Positions 25,989 to 35,679 of a stretch of DNA of 64,000 nt are shown here, piece after piece; the stretch's first letter is position 1, and each line of letters begins with the position of its first letter. This DNA comes from Panacibacter microcysteis. Lineage in GTDB: Bacteria; Bacteroidota; Bacteroidia; Chitinophagales; Chitinophagaceae. Position numbers and translations under genes: made by a program. The stretch is from contig NZ_JADWYR010000001.1 in the NCBI RefSeq assembly GCF_015831355.1, positions 1,116,001-1,180,000 on the forward strand, written 5' to 3'. The notes below the pieces were generated by a model, which saw nothing but the letters and a program-made list of their open reading frames with translations, did not search any database and was not told the DNA's origin.

Positions 25989-27944
25989 ATGAGAACAATA
26001 TCGGTACTATTTTTTACAATAGCTGGCATTGTTGCAAACGCACAAACAAAACTGGCAGACAGTATCAGAATACAAATTTTCAATGCCCGTACACCTCAGC
26101 AGAAACTCTCGGCAATACTGGATTACTGCGATCAATACCAAAGCCTGAACATAGACACTGCTTACAACTACGCATTACTGGCGCTTGGCCTGGCCGAAAA
26201 AACAAAAGACAAACGAAACACAGCAAGGGCGGAACTGGCTTTCGCCAATGCTTATTATCTGTGGGGTTGGGTAGACAGTGCAAATGCTGTGTGCGACAGC
26301 GCTTTAAAAAAATACAACGCTGCAGATGCAACCATAAGAGATATTTATTTCAAACTGCTCAGGCAAAAAGCCATTTGTTACGGAGGTGTGCAACGCATAC
26401 CGGAAGCCCTGGATATCCTATACCGGCTGCTGACAGAAGCACAACAATTTAAAGACTCCGTTACTATTGCCTATACCTGCAATACCATTGGTTCTGTAAA
26501 CATCAACATATCAAAACCACGGGATGCAATCAGGTGGATAACGCGTGCACTCAACTACGACACCAAAGATGCAAGATTTAACAGCACCAGGGCTGCCATA
26601 CTCGCAAATGCAGCGTATGCTTACATGAATACAGGCAACAATGATTCCGCTACCTGGTACATCAATGCCGCTATACCATTAGCGCGTGTTTCAGAAAACC
26701 TGAATACACTGGCAACTGCTTTACGCATAAGAAGCAACCTTTACACCGCAGCCAGGCAATACGACATTGCAGAAACCGATCTCCGCGAAATGATTGCAAT
26801 ACGCAACAAGCTAAGCAGCAGTTCAAATATTGCAGACGAAATTATACAGGTTGCCAACTTTTACGCAAGTACCGGCAGAGTAGAAAAAGCCATTGAAGTC
26901 TGCCGCCGGCATATAAAAGAGGGCAACATTTATAATACCAGAGACACTGTGGCATTTACCAATCACCTCAGCGTTAAGCTGGGCTACTACGAGGCGCTGG
27001 CGGGCTATTACAGGCAGGCCGGCATGGATAAACAATACGCCACCACACTGGAAGATATTATTGCTGCAAAAGACTCGCTTAATACCTACAGCAGCGCAAT
27101 GGCACTTGCAGAAGTACAGACCAAATACGAAACCGAACAAAAAGAGAAAACAATACTGCAGCAGGAGTATGACCTTACAAAAAAGAATGTCATCATCTAC
27201 GGCTCGCTGGTGCTCTCCATGCTTGCAGGCTTTATATTTTACCTGCTTTTCAGGGAATACCGCAGGAAACAACGAATAAAAATGGCACTTGCAATGGAGC
27301 GTGAGCATATGGTAAAACAAGTTGCCGTTAAAGAAGCAGAAGAAAATGAACGAAAACGCATTGCAGCAGACCTCCACGATAATCTTGGGGTACAGGCAAA
27401 TGCCATTTTACATAATACCGCATTACTCAAAGAAGAAACAGGTGTCAACGAATTGTTGATCGGCGACCTTCATGATACCGCCAAACAAATGCTGCTCAAC
27501 CTGCGGGAAACCTTGTGGGCTATGAAAACCGCTGATATCGCTGCGCCGGAACTATGGATCCGCATCATCAATTTCAGCAAACAAATGGCAAGGCACTATA
27601 CATCCATACACTTCACCACACAGGGCACACCGCCACCAGCTTTGATATTGTCTTCAGCAAAGGCACTGCATACAGTAATGATCATCCAGGAAGCAGTACA
27701 AAATGCAGTAAAACACAGTAATGCCAATAATGTGATTATATCTTCAATTGTAACACCGACCGAGTGGTGTGTTTCAATAGCAGATAATGGCAGCGGCTTT
27801 AATCAAAATGCCGCAATGGAAAAACCAGATGGCCATGGCCTTAAAAATATGCAGGAACGAGCAGTTGCAGCAGGCATTATTTTAACCATACAAACCCATA
27901 CAGATACAGGCACAATAATAGAACTGGCCATAGACAACAGTTAA
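25989..27944 (+). CDS. Sensor histidine kinase with TPR sensor region (NarX/DesK-like)
   Basis: A protein of 651 residues. A signal peptide (ISVLFFTIAGIVANAQ) precedes a periplasmic helical TPR-type region up to about residue 370. A membrane segment follows at about 400-421 (NVIIYGSLVLSMLAGFIFYL). The HisKA_3 motif ENERKRIAADLHDNLG carries the phospho-acceptor His463, and the HATPase region has VQNAVKHSNANN, ADNGSGF and GHGLKNMQERA. It would phosphorylate the regulator encoded 108 bp downstream. The signal is unknown. It is divergent from the T9SS surface-protein gene. Confidence 0.92.
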   Translation: MRTISVLFFTIAGIVANAQTKLADSIRIQIFNARTPQQKLSAILDYCDQYQSLNIDTAYNYALLALGLAEKTKDKRNTARAELAFANAYYLWGWVDSANAVCDSALKKYNAADATIRDIYFKLLRQKAICYGGVQRIPEALDILYRLLTEAQQFKDSVTIAYTCNTIGSVNINISKPRDAIRWITRALNYDTKDARFNSTRAAILANAAYAYMNTGNNDSATWYINAAIPLARVSENLNTLATALRIRSNLYTAARQYDIAETDLREMIAIRNKLSSSSNIADEIIQVANFYASTGRVEKAIEVCRRHIKEGNIYNTRDTVAFTNHLSVKLGYYEALAGYYRQAGMDKQYATTLEDIIAAKDSLNTYSSAMALAEVQTKYETEQKEKTILQQEYDLTKKNVIIYGSLVLSMLAGFIFYLLFREYRRKQRIKMALAMEREHMVKQVAVKEAEENERKRIAADLHDNLGVQANAILHNTALLKEETGVNELLIGDLHDTAKQMLLNLRETLWAMKTADIAAPELWIRIINFSKQMARHYTSIHFTTQGTPPPALILSSAKALHTVMIIQEAVQNAVKHSNANNVIISSIVTPTEWCVSIADNGSGFNQNAAMEKPDGHGLKNMQERAVAAGIILTIQTHTDTGTIIELAIDNS

Positions 27945-28052
27945 TGCGCTGTAAATCTTATTTCCACCATTGAGCTCTGCCTCATTAAAACTATCCAAAT
28001 GGATTATGCTTTACCTGTTACAGGTTCTTCAAATTTGTAATAAATTGCATGT

Positions 28053-28718
28053 ATGGTTCGCATAGCAGTGGTAGATGATAAAGCAAGTAACCGCAGTGTG
28101 CTGAAAGATAAGCTACGCCGCAACCCGCTTTTTAATATTGTGCTTGAAGCAACAGATGGCGAAGACTTTCTTCAGCAAATCAAATCTTTCCGGGAAGAAC
28201 AACTGCCGCATATCGTTTTAATGGATCTTGAAATGCCACACGTTGACGGTGTTACAGCAATCGGTACCGCATCGTCTCTTTACCCTTCTGTAAAATTCGT
28301 GGTACTCACTATTTTTGATGATGATGATAAAATTTTCCGTGCCATAAAAGCAGGCGCATGTGGTTACCTGCTTAAAGAAGAGAGCGGCCAGGTAATTACA
28401 GGCATGCTCATGAACCTGTGGGAAAGCGGCGCCGGGCCTATCTCTCCCAGTATTGCTTATAAAATATTACAGATGGTGCAACACCCGTTGCAGATTAAAG
28501 AAGATAAAACAAATACACCAGATATTTTCCTGCTTAGTGAACGTGAAAAAGAAATCTTGCAGTTACTCAGCGAAGGGCTGGAGTACAAAGAGATTGCCGC
28601 CAGGATCTTCATCAGTCCAAACACCGTAAAGAAACACAGCATTAACATCTACAACAAACTGCATGTAAACAGCAAAGCCCAGGCGTTACGCATTGCTTAT
28701 ACCAAAGGATTAATTTAA
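28053..28718 (+). CDS. Response regulator, NarL/FixJ (LuxR-HTH) family
   Basis: A protein of 221 residues. The receiver domain (1-125) has acidic Asp8 and Asp9, phospho-acceptor Asp58 in IVLMDLEMPHVDG, Thr86 and Lys108. The C-terminal LuxR-type HTH (about 155-215) reads LSEREKEILQLLSEGLEYKE and later ISPNTVKKHSINIYNKL. It is the cognate partner of the preceding histidine kinase by position and by the HisKA_3/NarL pairing rule. The gene ends 11 bp from the convergent DUF1501 gene with no terminator visible between them. Confidence 0.94.
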   Translation: MVRIAVVDDKASNRSVLKDKLRRNPLFNIVLEATDGEDFLQQIKSFREEQLPHIVLMDLEMPHVDGVTAIGTASSLYPSVKFVVLTIFDDDDKIFRAIKAGACGYLLKEESGQVITGMLMNLWESGAGPISPSIAYKILQMVQHPLQIKEDKTNTPDIFLLSEREKEILQLLSEGLEYKEIAARIFISPNTVKKHSINIYNKLHVNSKAQALRIAYTKGLI

Positions 28719-28729
28719 CCCTGCGCCCA

Positions 28730-30238
28730 TCAGGCTATTATTTCGTTGATCACCTTTCCTTTTGTATCGGTTAGCCTGAAAGGCCTGCCCTGGAACTGGT
28801 AAGTAAGTTCCTCATGATTAAAGCCGAGCTGCTGCAATATGGTTGCCTGCACATCAAATGTCTCTACCTTACCGCTAATGGCACTATAACCTATTTCATC
28901 TGTCTCGCCATGGCTGAAGCCTTTTTTTATACCTGCCCCGGCCATCCATATAGTAAAAGCTTCCGTGTGGTGATCTCTTCCCTTAAACGGGTTTTGTTTG
29001 CCTTCCCGGTTCTCCATCATCGGCGTTCTGCCAAATTCACCGCCCCAAACAACAAGCGTTTCTTCCAGTAAACCACGTTGCTTCAGATCAAGGATCAGTG
29101 CCGTTATACATTTATCTACCTGCCTGCATTTATTAATAAACCCAAGATCAATGGCCAAGTTAGAATCCGTACCATGACTATCCCACCCCCAGTCAAACAA
29201 CTGCACAAAACGCACACCTTTTTCCACCAGCTTTCTTGCAAGCAATACATTATTGGCAAAGCATGCTTCTCCAGGTTTTGTACCATACATTTCATGAATG
29301 TATTGCGGCTCATCATTAATGTTCATTACTTCCGGCACAGATATCTGCATCTTGTAAGCCATCTCATACTGCGATATGCGCGACAATATCTCCGGGTCAT
29401 TATACGCTTTATACTCCTCTGCATTTACTTCGTTTATGGCATCAATACTGGCTTTGCGCAGGTCCCTGCTCATACCACCCGGGTCATTTAAAAACAACAC
29501 GGGGTCACCTTCACTCCTGCATTGTACGCCCTGGTAAACGCTTGGCAGAAAACCGCTGCCCCACACACTTTTGCCCGCATCAGGATTTCTGCCGCCGCTT
29601 GTAAGCACCACGAAACCCGGCAGGTTCTCATTTTCAGATCCCAGGCCATAAGTAACCCAGCTACCAATGCTTGGTCTTCCCAGTCGCGCAGAACCTGTAT
29701 GTACAAGTAGCTGTGCGGGTGCATGGTTAAACTGGTCTGTGGTAACAGCTTTCAGAAAACTTATTTCATCCACAACAGATGCAAGGTGCGGCATGTTTTC
29801 ACTTACCCATAAACCACTTTCTCCATGTTGCGCAAATGTGGCCTGCGGGCCCAGCATTTTAGGCACACCGCGTATAAATGCAAAACGCTTGCCCTCCAGT
29901 AATGATTGTGGGCAAAGTTGCCCATCCATTTTTGCCAGTTCCGGCTTATAGTCAAATAACTCAAGCTGCGATGGCGCGCCTGCCATATGCAGGTATATCA
30001 CGCTTTTTGCTTTGCCAGGAAACTGGGGCAGCTTTGGCGCCATAGGGTGTGCAGGGTCAAAAGCCACCTGCGCTCCCTGTTTTGTTTTATCGCCGCAGCC
30101 AAACAACGCAGCCATTGCAAGGCCACCCAAACCCATGGCACTTTCCCTTAAAAAATGACGCCGTGTATGCATTTGCATCACGCTCTTCTCTGCTTCACGT
30201 AACAAACGCTGGTTATGTAGTTCCTTTTTTGTCATCAT
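28730..30238 (-). CDS. DUF1501 family protein, Tat-exported
   Basis: A protein of 502 residues. The N-terminus carries a twin-arginine signal (TRRHFLRESAMGLGGLAMA, about 26-44) ending in LFGCGD, which could also be a lipobox. The body has DUF1501 (sulfatase-like fold) landmarks: KSVIYLHMAGAPSQLELFDYKP, SWVTYGLGSENENLPGF, DWGWDSHGT, VVWGGEFGRTPM and GRDHHTEAFTIWMAGAG. The His and Asp residues in these resemble the metal site of alkaline-phosphatase-like enzymes. Its function is unknown; it almost always pairs with a DUF1549/DUF1553 protein, here encoded upstream (30459-33221) on the same strand. Confidence 0.92.
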   Translation of the reverse strand: MMTKKELHNQRLLREAEKSVMQMHTRRHFLRESAMGLGGLAMAALFGCGDKTKQGAQVAFDPAHPMAPKLPQFPGKAKSVIYLHMAGAPSQLELFDYKPELAKMDGQLCPQSLLEGKRFAFIRGVPKMLGPQATFAQHGESGLWVSENMPHLASVVDEISFLKAVTTDQFNHAPAQLLVHTGSARLGRPSIGSWVTYGLGSENENLPGFVVLTSGGRNPDAGKSVWGSGFLPSVYQGVQCRSEGDPVLFLNDPGGMSRDLRKASIDAINEVNAEEYKAYNDPEILSRISQYEMAYKMQISVPEVMNINDEPQYIHEMYGTKPGEACFANNVLLARKLVEKGVRFVQLFDWGWDSHGTDSNLAIDLGFINKCRQVDKCITALILDLKQRGLLEETLVVWGGEFGRTPMMENREGKQNPFKGRDHHTEAFTIWMAGAGIKKGFSHGETDEIGYSAISGKVETFDVQATILQQLGFNHEELTYQFQGRPFRLTDTKGKVINEIIA

Positions 30239-30251
30239 GTAATATTTATGA

Positions 30252-30345
30252 ACCCGGCTGTAGAAAAAGCATGAAGCTTCCGTTGCGTCGCACTCTTGTA
30301 CTGTACAATAAGTTTCAGCGCTTCGATGCGGATTACAAACCTTGC
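30252..30345 (+). repeat. Intergenic repeat unit 9 (variant A)
   Basis: The core is at 30283-30301. The CCCGGCTG tip is at 30253-30260, 14 bp from the DUF1501 start. It forms an inward pair with unit 10. Confidence 0.87.
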
Positions 30346-30361
30346 TTTATTCACCTGTAAT

Positions 30362-30446
30362 AAAGTGCGGCACCTGTTGCCTGTTGATCCCACAGTACAA
30401 GTGAGTGACACAACAGGCGATGCCACCTGCACTGCAGCCTGCTACA
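30362..30446 (-). repeat. Intergenic repeat unit 10 (variant B, inverted)
   Basis: The variant B core on the minus strand lies at 30395-30413 (GTACAAGTGAGTGACACAA on plus), followed by CAGGCGATGCCA. The tip CAGCCTGC is about 13 bp from the stop of the PSD1-type gene at 30459. Confidence 0.87.
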
Positions 30447-30458
30447 ACATATTTGCCA

Positions 30459-33221
30459 CTAATTTTTTGTCACCACTTCATCCAGGTTCAGCATCGCATT
30501 TGCAACAACAATCAATGCGGCCGTTGCCGCATTTGTATGCCTGCCCATACCGCCTGTCATCTCACAAATCTTCTCAGGGTTCTTATTGAATTGCGCCAAA
30601 GCTTTATTGTATAAACCTGTCAACGCAGCTAAACTGCGTTCATTGATGTGCTGGTATGTAGCCATCTCAAACCCTTTGCTGATCTGTGTTGTAACGTCGC
30701 CTGCTGCTGACTGCATCCGATAGGCAAAATTTCTTGCAGCATCTATATATGCAGAGTCGTTGAGCGTTGTTAATGCCTGCAAAGGTGTGTTGGTGCGTAT
30801 GCGGCGTGCTGTACAAACTTCTCTGGACACACCATCGAAAGTTAACATGGAAGGGTAAGCAGCCGAACGTTTCCAATATGTATAAACGGCCCTGCGGTAC
30901 TGGTCTTCGCCTGTGCTTTGCACCCACTCTGCACCATTCCATGGCGAAAGCCAGATGCCTTTGGGCTGGTATGGCATAACACCGGGGCCATACATTTTTT
31001 TACTCAGCAAACCACTGATGCAAAGTGACTGGTCTCTTACCTGCTCTGCAGTAAGCCGCACTCTTGGTGCTCTTGCATAGTATTTGTTTTCCGGGTCTTT
31101 TGCCTGCAGCTGCGGTGTAACTTTTGAAGATTGCCTGTATGTGGCGCTGGTAACCATTGCTCTTACGAGCTGCTTCATGCTCCACCTGCTGTCGTGCATA
31201 AACCTGTAAGAGAGGTAGTTTAATAATTCCATATGTGTTGGCGCAACACCCTGTGTGCCGAGGTCTTCCAGCGTTTCTGCAAGACCGGTACCAAACAGTT
31301 GCTCCCACACACGGTTTACCATTGTCCTGGCTGTAAGCGGGTTGTCTTTTGCTGTAAGCCACAATGCAAGCCCCAGGCGGTTTTGCGGTGCATCTTTGGG
31401 CAACGCGTTTAACGATGCTGGTACAGCGGGTTTTACTTTGTTGCCTTTTACAAGCCAGTTACCACGTTCAAAAACATAAGTGGCCCTGTGCATAAACGCA
31501 GGGTCATCCATCATGACGGGGATGGTGGGCACATTTGTTTTAAGCAGCTTCCAGTATAATTTCTTTGTATCGTTATACCCTTGCCGTTCCTTCCCGGGAA
31601 ACTCCTGTGTAAAATAAAGCCAGTCTAATAAAACACCCGCATCTGCAGGCTTATGCAGGTTATTGTTTACATAAGTAAATATCAGGTTGTGCACACCAAC
31701 AGCAGGTTTCAGCGGTATTTCTGTAATCTGCCAGTCGTTGGTTTTAGCAAGGGTTGTATGGGCTACTACGGGGCCGTTTGCACTGTCGAGATGTATTTGC
31801 CAAACACCACCGGGTACCCAACCCTGGTAGCGGAATACCAGCCGGTCAGTATTGGTAAGATCAACATTTTTTAGCCGGCATACAGCATTGTTGCGGAATG
31901 AGGCCCACTTGGTATCGTTTAATTCACTGTTGGTAAAACTATCGCAGGTAAGCGAATTGTAAGATGGCTGCCATGTTTTTAAAAAGGTATACACCTCGTT
32001 TGCTTTTTCTGCAGAAACATTTTGCTTTACCCAGTTTACAACAACTGAAAGTTCCTGTTGTAAAGTATCGTTATCATACATACGTAACAGCGGGTAATCT
32101 GCATTCGTATCTTCATCTCTCGTGTCGTTGAAGAAAGCCATGAACTTATAATACTCTTCATGTTTAAAAGGATCGTACGGATGGCTGTGGCATTGCACAC
32201 AACTGAACGTAGTGCCCATTAATGCATCCCAGGTTGTATTTACACGATCGAGTACTGCCGCCGTTCTGAATTCTTCATTGTCGGTTCCACCTTCATCATT
32301 GGTCATGGTATTGCGGTGAAAGGCTGTGGCAATATAATCGTTATCAGTAGGGTTTTTTAAAAGGTCGCCGGCTATTTGCCTGATCAGGAAAGAATCATAC
32401 GGCATGTCATTATTAAATGCGTTGATAAGCCAGTCTCGGTACCGCCAGATGCTCCTGCTGTCGTCGCGCTCGTAGCCTTTTGTATCAGCATACCGCGCAA
32501 GATCCAGCCACATACTGGCCCACTTTTCACCAAAATGTTGAGATGCAAGCAAAGAATCTACCAATGCATCATAAGCTTTGGGGTCGTTGCTGTTTAAAAA
32601 TTGCTGCGCAAGTGCATCTGAAGGCTGCATGCCAATAATGTCAAGACTTACCCGCCTGAGCAACGTTGCCTTATCTGCCTGTGGTGAAGGTTGAAGATCT
32701 GCTTCCCGGAATCTGCGCTCTATGAAATAATCTATGTCATTTTGAGCCCACGCACTTTTTGATGTAAGTAACCCAAAAAAACGTTTCTGTTGCGGTACTT
32801 CAACCGGCTTCAATGGTGTGTAAGCCCAATGTTCGCCCCAGTTTGCACCCTGGTTAACCCAGTTGCGCAATATTTCAATGTCTTGCTTTGATAATGGCTC
32901 ATGCTGGTATGGCATCCGCTCTTCAGGATCATCGAGCGTAAGGCGGCGAATCATATCACTGGCGGCAGCGTCTCCGGGAATAATGGCTGGTTTACCCGAT
33001 GCTGTCTTTGCCAGCGCTTCTTCGCGAAACAATAAACTAAAACCACCTTTCGCTTTTACACCACCATGGCATGTAATGCAATGCTTATTAATGATGGGCT
33101 TTACTTCTGTACTAAAATCAACGGTGTGGTTATTACCGCTGATGATCCATGCACTTACCAAAATAAGTACAGCAAGTGCGGCTATAACGCCGGCTAATCG
33201 TTTATTCAATGGCTTAAGCAT
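30459..33221 (-). CDS. PSD1-type protein: cytochrome c-like, DUF1549 and DUF1553 domains
   Basis: A protein of 920 residues. An N-terminal membrane anchor (about 10-28) precedes a planctomycete-type cytochrome c domain with a CITCHGG heme site (about 48-54). DUF1549 begins near residue 150 (DYFIERRFREADLQPSP) and has a second CVQCHSHPYDPF site; a carbohydrate-binding-like insert lies at about 400-540. DUF1553 occupies about 610-880 (NPLTARTMVNRVWEQLFG, RLTAEQVRDQSL). A role in periplasmic electron transfer or polysaccharide breakdown has been proposed for the family, but none is established. The 220-bp gap to DUF1501 holds repeat units 9 and 10. Confidence 0.92.
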   Translation of the reverse strand: MLKPLNKRLAGVIAALAVLILVSAWIISGNNHTVDFSTEVKPIINKHCITCHGGVKAKGGFSLLFREEALAKTASGKPAIIPGDAAASDMIRRLTLDDPEERMPYQHEPLSKQDIEILRNWVNQGANWGEHWAYTPLKPVEVPQQKRFFGLLTSKSAWAQNDIDYFIERRFREADLQPSPQADKATLLRRVSLDIIGMQPSDALAQQFLNSNDPKAYDALVDSLLASQHFGEKWASMWLDLARYADTKGYERDDSRSIWRYRDWLINAFNNDMPYDSFLIRQIAGDLLKNPTDNDYIATAFHRNTMTNDEGGTDNEEFRTAAVLDRVNTTWDALMGTTFSCVQCHSHPYDPFKHEEYYKFMAFFNDTRDEDTNADYPLLRMYDNDTLQQELSVVVNWVKQNVSAEKANEVYTFLKTWQPSYNSLTCDSFTNSELNDTKWASFRNNAVCRLKNVDLTNTDRLVFRYQGWVPGGVWQIHLDSANGPVVAHTTLAKTNDWQITEIPLKPAVGVHNLIFTYVNNNLHKPADAGVLLDWLYFTQEFPGKERQGYNDTKKLYWKLLKTNVPTIPVMMDDPAFMHRATYVFERGNWLVKGNKVKPAVPASLNALPKDAPQNRLGLALWLTAKDNPLTARTMVNRVWEQLFGTGLAETLEDLGTQGVAPTHMELLNYLSYRFMHDSRWSMKQLVRAMVTSATYRQSSKVTPQLQAKDPENKYYARAPRVRLTAEQVRDQSLCISGLLSKKMYGPGVMPYQPKGIWLSPWNGAEWVQSTGEDQYRRAVYTYWKRSAAYPSMLTFDGVSREVCTARRIRTNTPLQALTTLNDSAYIDAARNFAYRMQSAAGDVTTQISKGFEMATYQHINERSLAALTGLYNKALAQFNKNPEKICEMTGGMGRHTNAATAALIVVANAMLNLDEVVTKN

Positions 33222-33342
33222 AATGTGACGTTTAAAGTTACATAAACTCTCAGCGCCACCTGTTTCTGTATTGGCCTGTTGTGGTACTTTTTTAACTTAT
33301 TAAAAAACTGCACATGCGTATCAAGAATAAACAGCCAATGAT

Positions 33343-33433
33343 GAGCCGTGCTTTACCGCATTGGTTGGGCGCCTGTTGCGTCGCACTCTTGTACTGTTGA
33401 AACTTTACTCAACAAACGCGAAGATAGAAGCGG
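33343..33433 (+). repeat. Intergenic repeat unit 11 (variant A)
   Basis: The core is at 33376-33394, preceded by GCGCCTG and followed by an inner half nearly identical to that of unit 8. The tip GAGCC is at 33344. It fills much of the gap 33222-33471, where nothing else is recognised. Confidence 0.86.
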
Positions 33434-33471
33434 AAACTTTGCAGGCCCCCTGCGAAGCAAACTGTGACGCA

Positions 33472-33891
33472 TTAAAAGTCGCGGTGTTCTGCTACCCAGG
33501 TTTTAATGTAACCGGCAATATCTGTGGTTGCGGCACCGGGTGCAAAGAGTTTGCCTACGCCCAGTTCGTTCAGTGTTTTCATATCATCATCAGGAATAAT
33601 GCCGCCGCCGGTAAGCAATACATCGTTCATGTCTTTCTCTTTCATCAGTTGCAGAATTTTTGGGAATACCGTCATGTGCGCACCACTGAGAATGCTTACG
33701 CCAATAGCATCCACATCTTCCTGCAATGCTGCGTTAACAACCATTTCAGGGGTTTGGCGCAACCCTGTATAAATTACTTCCATACCGGCATCTCTCAATG
33801 CAGTGGCAATAATTTTTGCACCGCGGTCGTGCCCGTCGAGGCCAACTTTGGCAACCAGTACTCTTACAGGGCGATTTAATATTGTAGTCAT
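33472..33891 (-). CDS. Stand-alone cobalamin (B12)-binding domain protein, mutase C-terminal type
   Basis: A protein of 139 residues from the start at 33891 ([11 protein letters not shown]). The frame continues to 34026, but that extension lies in repeat unit 12 and is not family-like. The DxHxxG cobalamin motif is Asp19-His21-Gly24 in [11 protein letters not shown], with [12 protein letters not shown] and [11 protein letters not shown] completing the Rossmann-like domain. This is the small-subunit form of the methylmalonyl/isobutyryl-CoA mutase B12 domain, which needs a catalytic partner not found in this window. Confidence 0.9.
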   Translation of the reverse strand: MTTILNRPVRVLVAKVGLDGHDRGAKIIATALRDAGMEVIYTGLRQTPEMVVNAALQEDVDAIGVSILSGAHMTVFPKILQLMKEKDMNDVLLTGGGIIPDDDMKTLNELGVGKLFAPGAATTDIAGYIKTWVAEHRDF

Positions 33892-33959
33892 GCAACCGCT
33901 TTTGATAAGGCCCAAATGTAGCAGAATTTTGCTTGCTATTACTTGTGGTGACCGTACCC

Positions 33960-34042
33960 GCAAACTGCAGCTGCCCATAGTGTTGCAGATGAACGTAATG
34001 CGACGCAAGGGACGATGCCATAACATACTACTGCCCGTAACC
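33960..34042 (-). repeat. Intergenic repeat unit 12 (variant A, degenerate, inverted)
   Basis: Only TGCGACGCAA of the core is kept (33999-34008 on plus), followed by GGGACGATGCCATAAC. The tip CTGCCCG (34031-34037) is about 5-9 bp from the stop at 34047. Confidence 0.72.
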
Positions 34043-34046
34043 TTAC

Positions 34047-35585
34047 TTACCTGCGTATAAATTTGCTTTTTAACGCTGCCACGCCACGCGTTGTAATAGC
34101 ATTGAGCGAATCGTTTGCATGTTCGAATAATATGTAGCGCATACCATTCTCCCTGAAATATGGAACCGTAAGCGTGTCTTTTACAGTAACTTTTTCAAAC
34201 TGCTGAAAAACGATGTCATCTTTTTCGGGCATATTATGTGCAACGAGCAAAAGGTTTTTGTAGGGGTATGTCTCGGGCATCCACCACAGGAAAGATGCAT
34301 CATCGCTATACACCTGCGGCAGGCCAACTTCTTTTGCATAATAGTTGAGTGCCCCGGCTGAGAAATAACCCCGGCAGTAAATAAACGTTTTACCCTGCTC
34401 TTCTTTTGGTAAAGCATGGTACACGGCTGCAGCTTTTTGCGCCATCTGTTTCCAGCCAAGCATGTCTGCAAAATCCTGCGGCAGTGGATGCATTTGCTGG
34501 TCTTCCCACTTGAACGAACCTGTTTGATCGAGCCCCGTGTAGTGATAATAAGCAGCAAGTTGCTGTGGCTTGGCCAAGGGCATCACCAGCGGCATTGCAA
34601 AAGCACCCAGCAATAAAGCGAAAGCAACCATTGGGTAGCGTACCCAGGTAAACCTTGTTGCAGTAAGCTGCTCGAGGTAATAACCACCAAACGCAAACAA
34701 AACGGGGTATGCGCCCAGCGCATAATAATCTTTACCGCTCAGGTACAACAACAGTACAATAATAAACACATAGGCCCATGCAAACAGGCGGTAAGGTTTG
34801 CCTTGTTGCGACAACATAACAAAAAATAAACCTGCCACCCATATGTAAACACATGGCAGGTTCATCATAAACTGGCTGATGATGAAGTCTGCGGGATTGA
34901 TGTATTTCAGTTGCTCTTCCTTAAGCTCCTGCATGTGTGCAACAACCGGAAAATTGTGGTCGTATTGCCACCAGAAATTGGGAAGGAAAATGAGTAAGGC
35001 AATGAATGCTGCTATGTATAAATGCCTGTTTAGAAAAATTGCGCGTTGGCGTGTAACCAATAAACCACCCAACAGGCTAAGCGTGTAGAAGGCTACGGTG
35101 TATTTACTCATCATGCCAAGACCCACACATACACCGAACATATACAACCATTTATTCTCTTTTAATTGTATATAGCGTATAATACAAAATGCAGTGGCAG
35201 TCCAAAAAAACACCTCCAGGAAATTGGGTTGAAACAGGAAAAATAAACGCATGTAGCCATCTAACATAAACGGGAACCAGCCAAGCAATAAGGCGAACCC
35301 CCTGCCACCCAGAGAAAGTATGATCCTGCCAACAAGCAGGAAGGTAAATGCGCTGAACAGTGCCGGCCAGATTTTTATCCAGAACATACCACCGCCTAAA
35401 AGATTCGTTAACCATGCGAATACACTGAGCATTGGCGGTATTTCCATATACCCCCATGCCATGTGGTTACCTTCTGCCAGGTAGAGGAATTCATCTCTGT
35501 GTGGCTGGTACGAAGCGTGTTGAAGAAAAAAGGGCGCAACAAGTTTAATGAACGCCAGTAAATATAAAAGCCTGCTGAGCTTCAT
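34047..35585 (-). CDS. Glycosyltransferase family 39-like membrane protein (ArnT/PMT-like)
   Basis: A protein of 512 residues from the start at 35585 ([12 protein letters not shown]). The longer frame from 35717 would overlap the upstream DUF3089 gene and adds a Cys-rich stretch unlike the family. About nine to ten membrane segments lie in the first 370 residues. The first periplasmic loop has [13 protein letters not shown], matching the acidic catalytic motif of GT39/GT83 enzymes, and a soluble C-terminal domain follows. It is predicted to transfer a sugar or mannose from a polyprenyl phosphate donor to a protein or lipid in the periplasm. The acceptor is unknown. Confidence 0.85.
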   Translation of the reverse strand: MKLSRLLYLLAFIKLVAPFFLQHASYQPHRDEFLYLAEGNHMAWGYMEIPPMLSVFAWLTNLLGGGMFWIKIWPALFSAFTFLLVGRIILSLGGRGFALLLGWFPFMLDGYMRLFFLFQPNFLEVFFWTATAFCIIRYIQLKENKWLYMFGVCVGLGMMSKYTVAFYTLSLLGGLLVTRQRAIFLNRHLYIAAFIALLIFLPNFWWQYDHNFPVVAHMQELKEEQLKYINPADFIISQFMMNLPCVYIWVAGLFFVMLSQQGKPYRLFAWAYVFIIVLLLYLSGKDYYALGAYPVLFAFGGYYLEQLTATRFTWVRYPMVAFALLLGAFAMPLVMPLAKPQQLAAYYHYTGLDQTGSFKWEDQQMHPLPQDFADMLGWKQMAQKAAAVYHALPKEEQGKTFIYCRGYFSAGALNYYAKEVGLPQVYSDDASFLWWMPETYPYKNLLLVAHNMPEKDDIVFQQFEKVTVKDTLTVPYFRENGMRYILFEHANDSLNAITTRGVAALKSKFIRR

Positions 35586-35679
35586 GCAATTTGTTTGCAG
35601 GAAGGTACAACAGCATACGCAACTTCTTTTTGTAAAAGATGCCTGCACAGGTGTTTTTGATATGAGCGGTTGCCACACA

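Noticed and set aside
33361-33879. A 172-codon frame antisense to the B12-binding protein gene
   Set aside because: It starts in a repeat unit and is a codon shadow of the real minus-strand gene, which has the DxHxxG motif.
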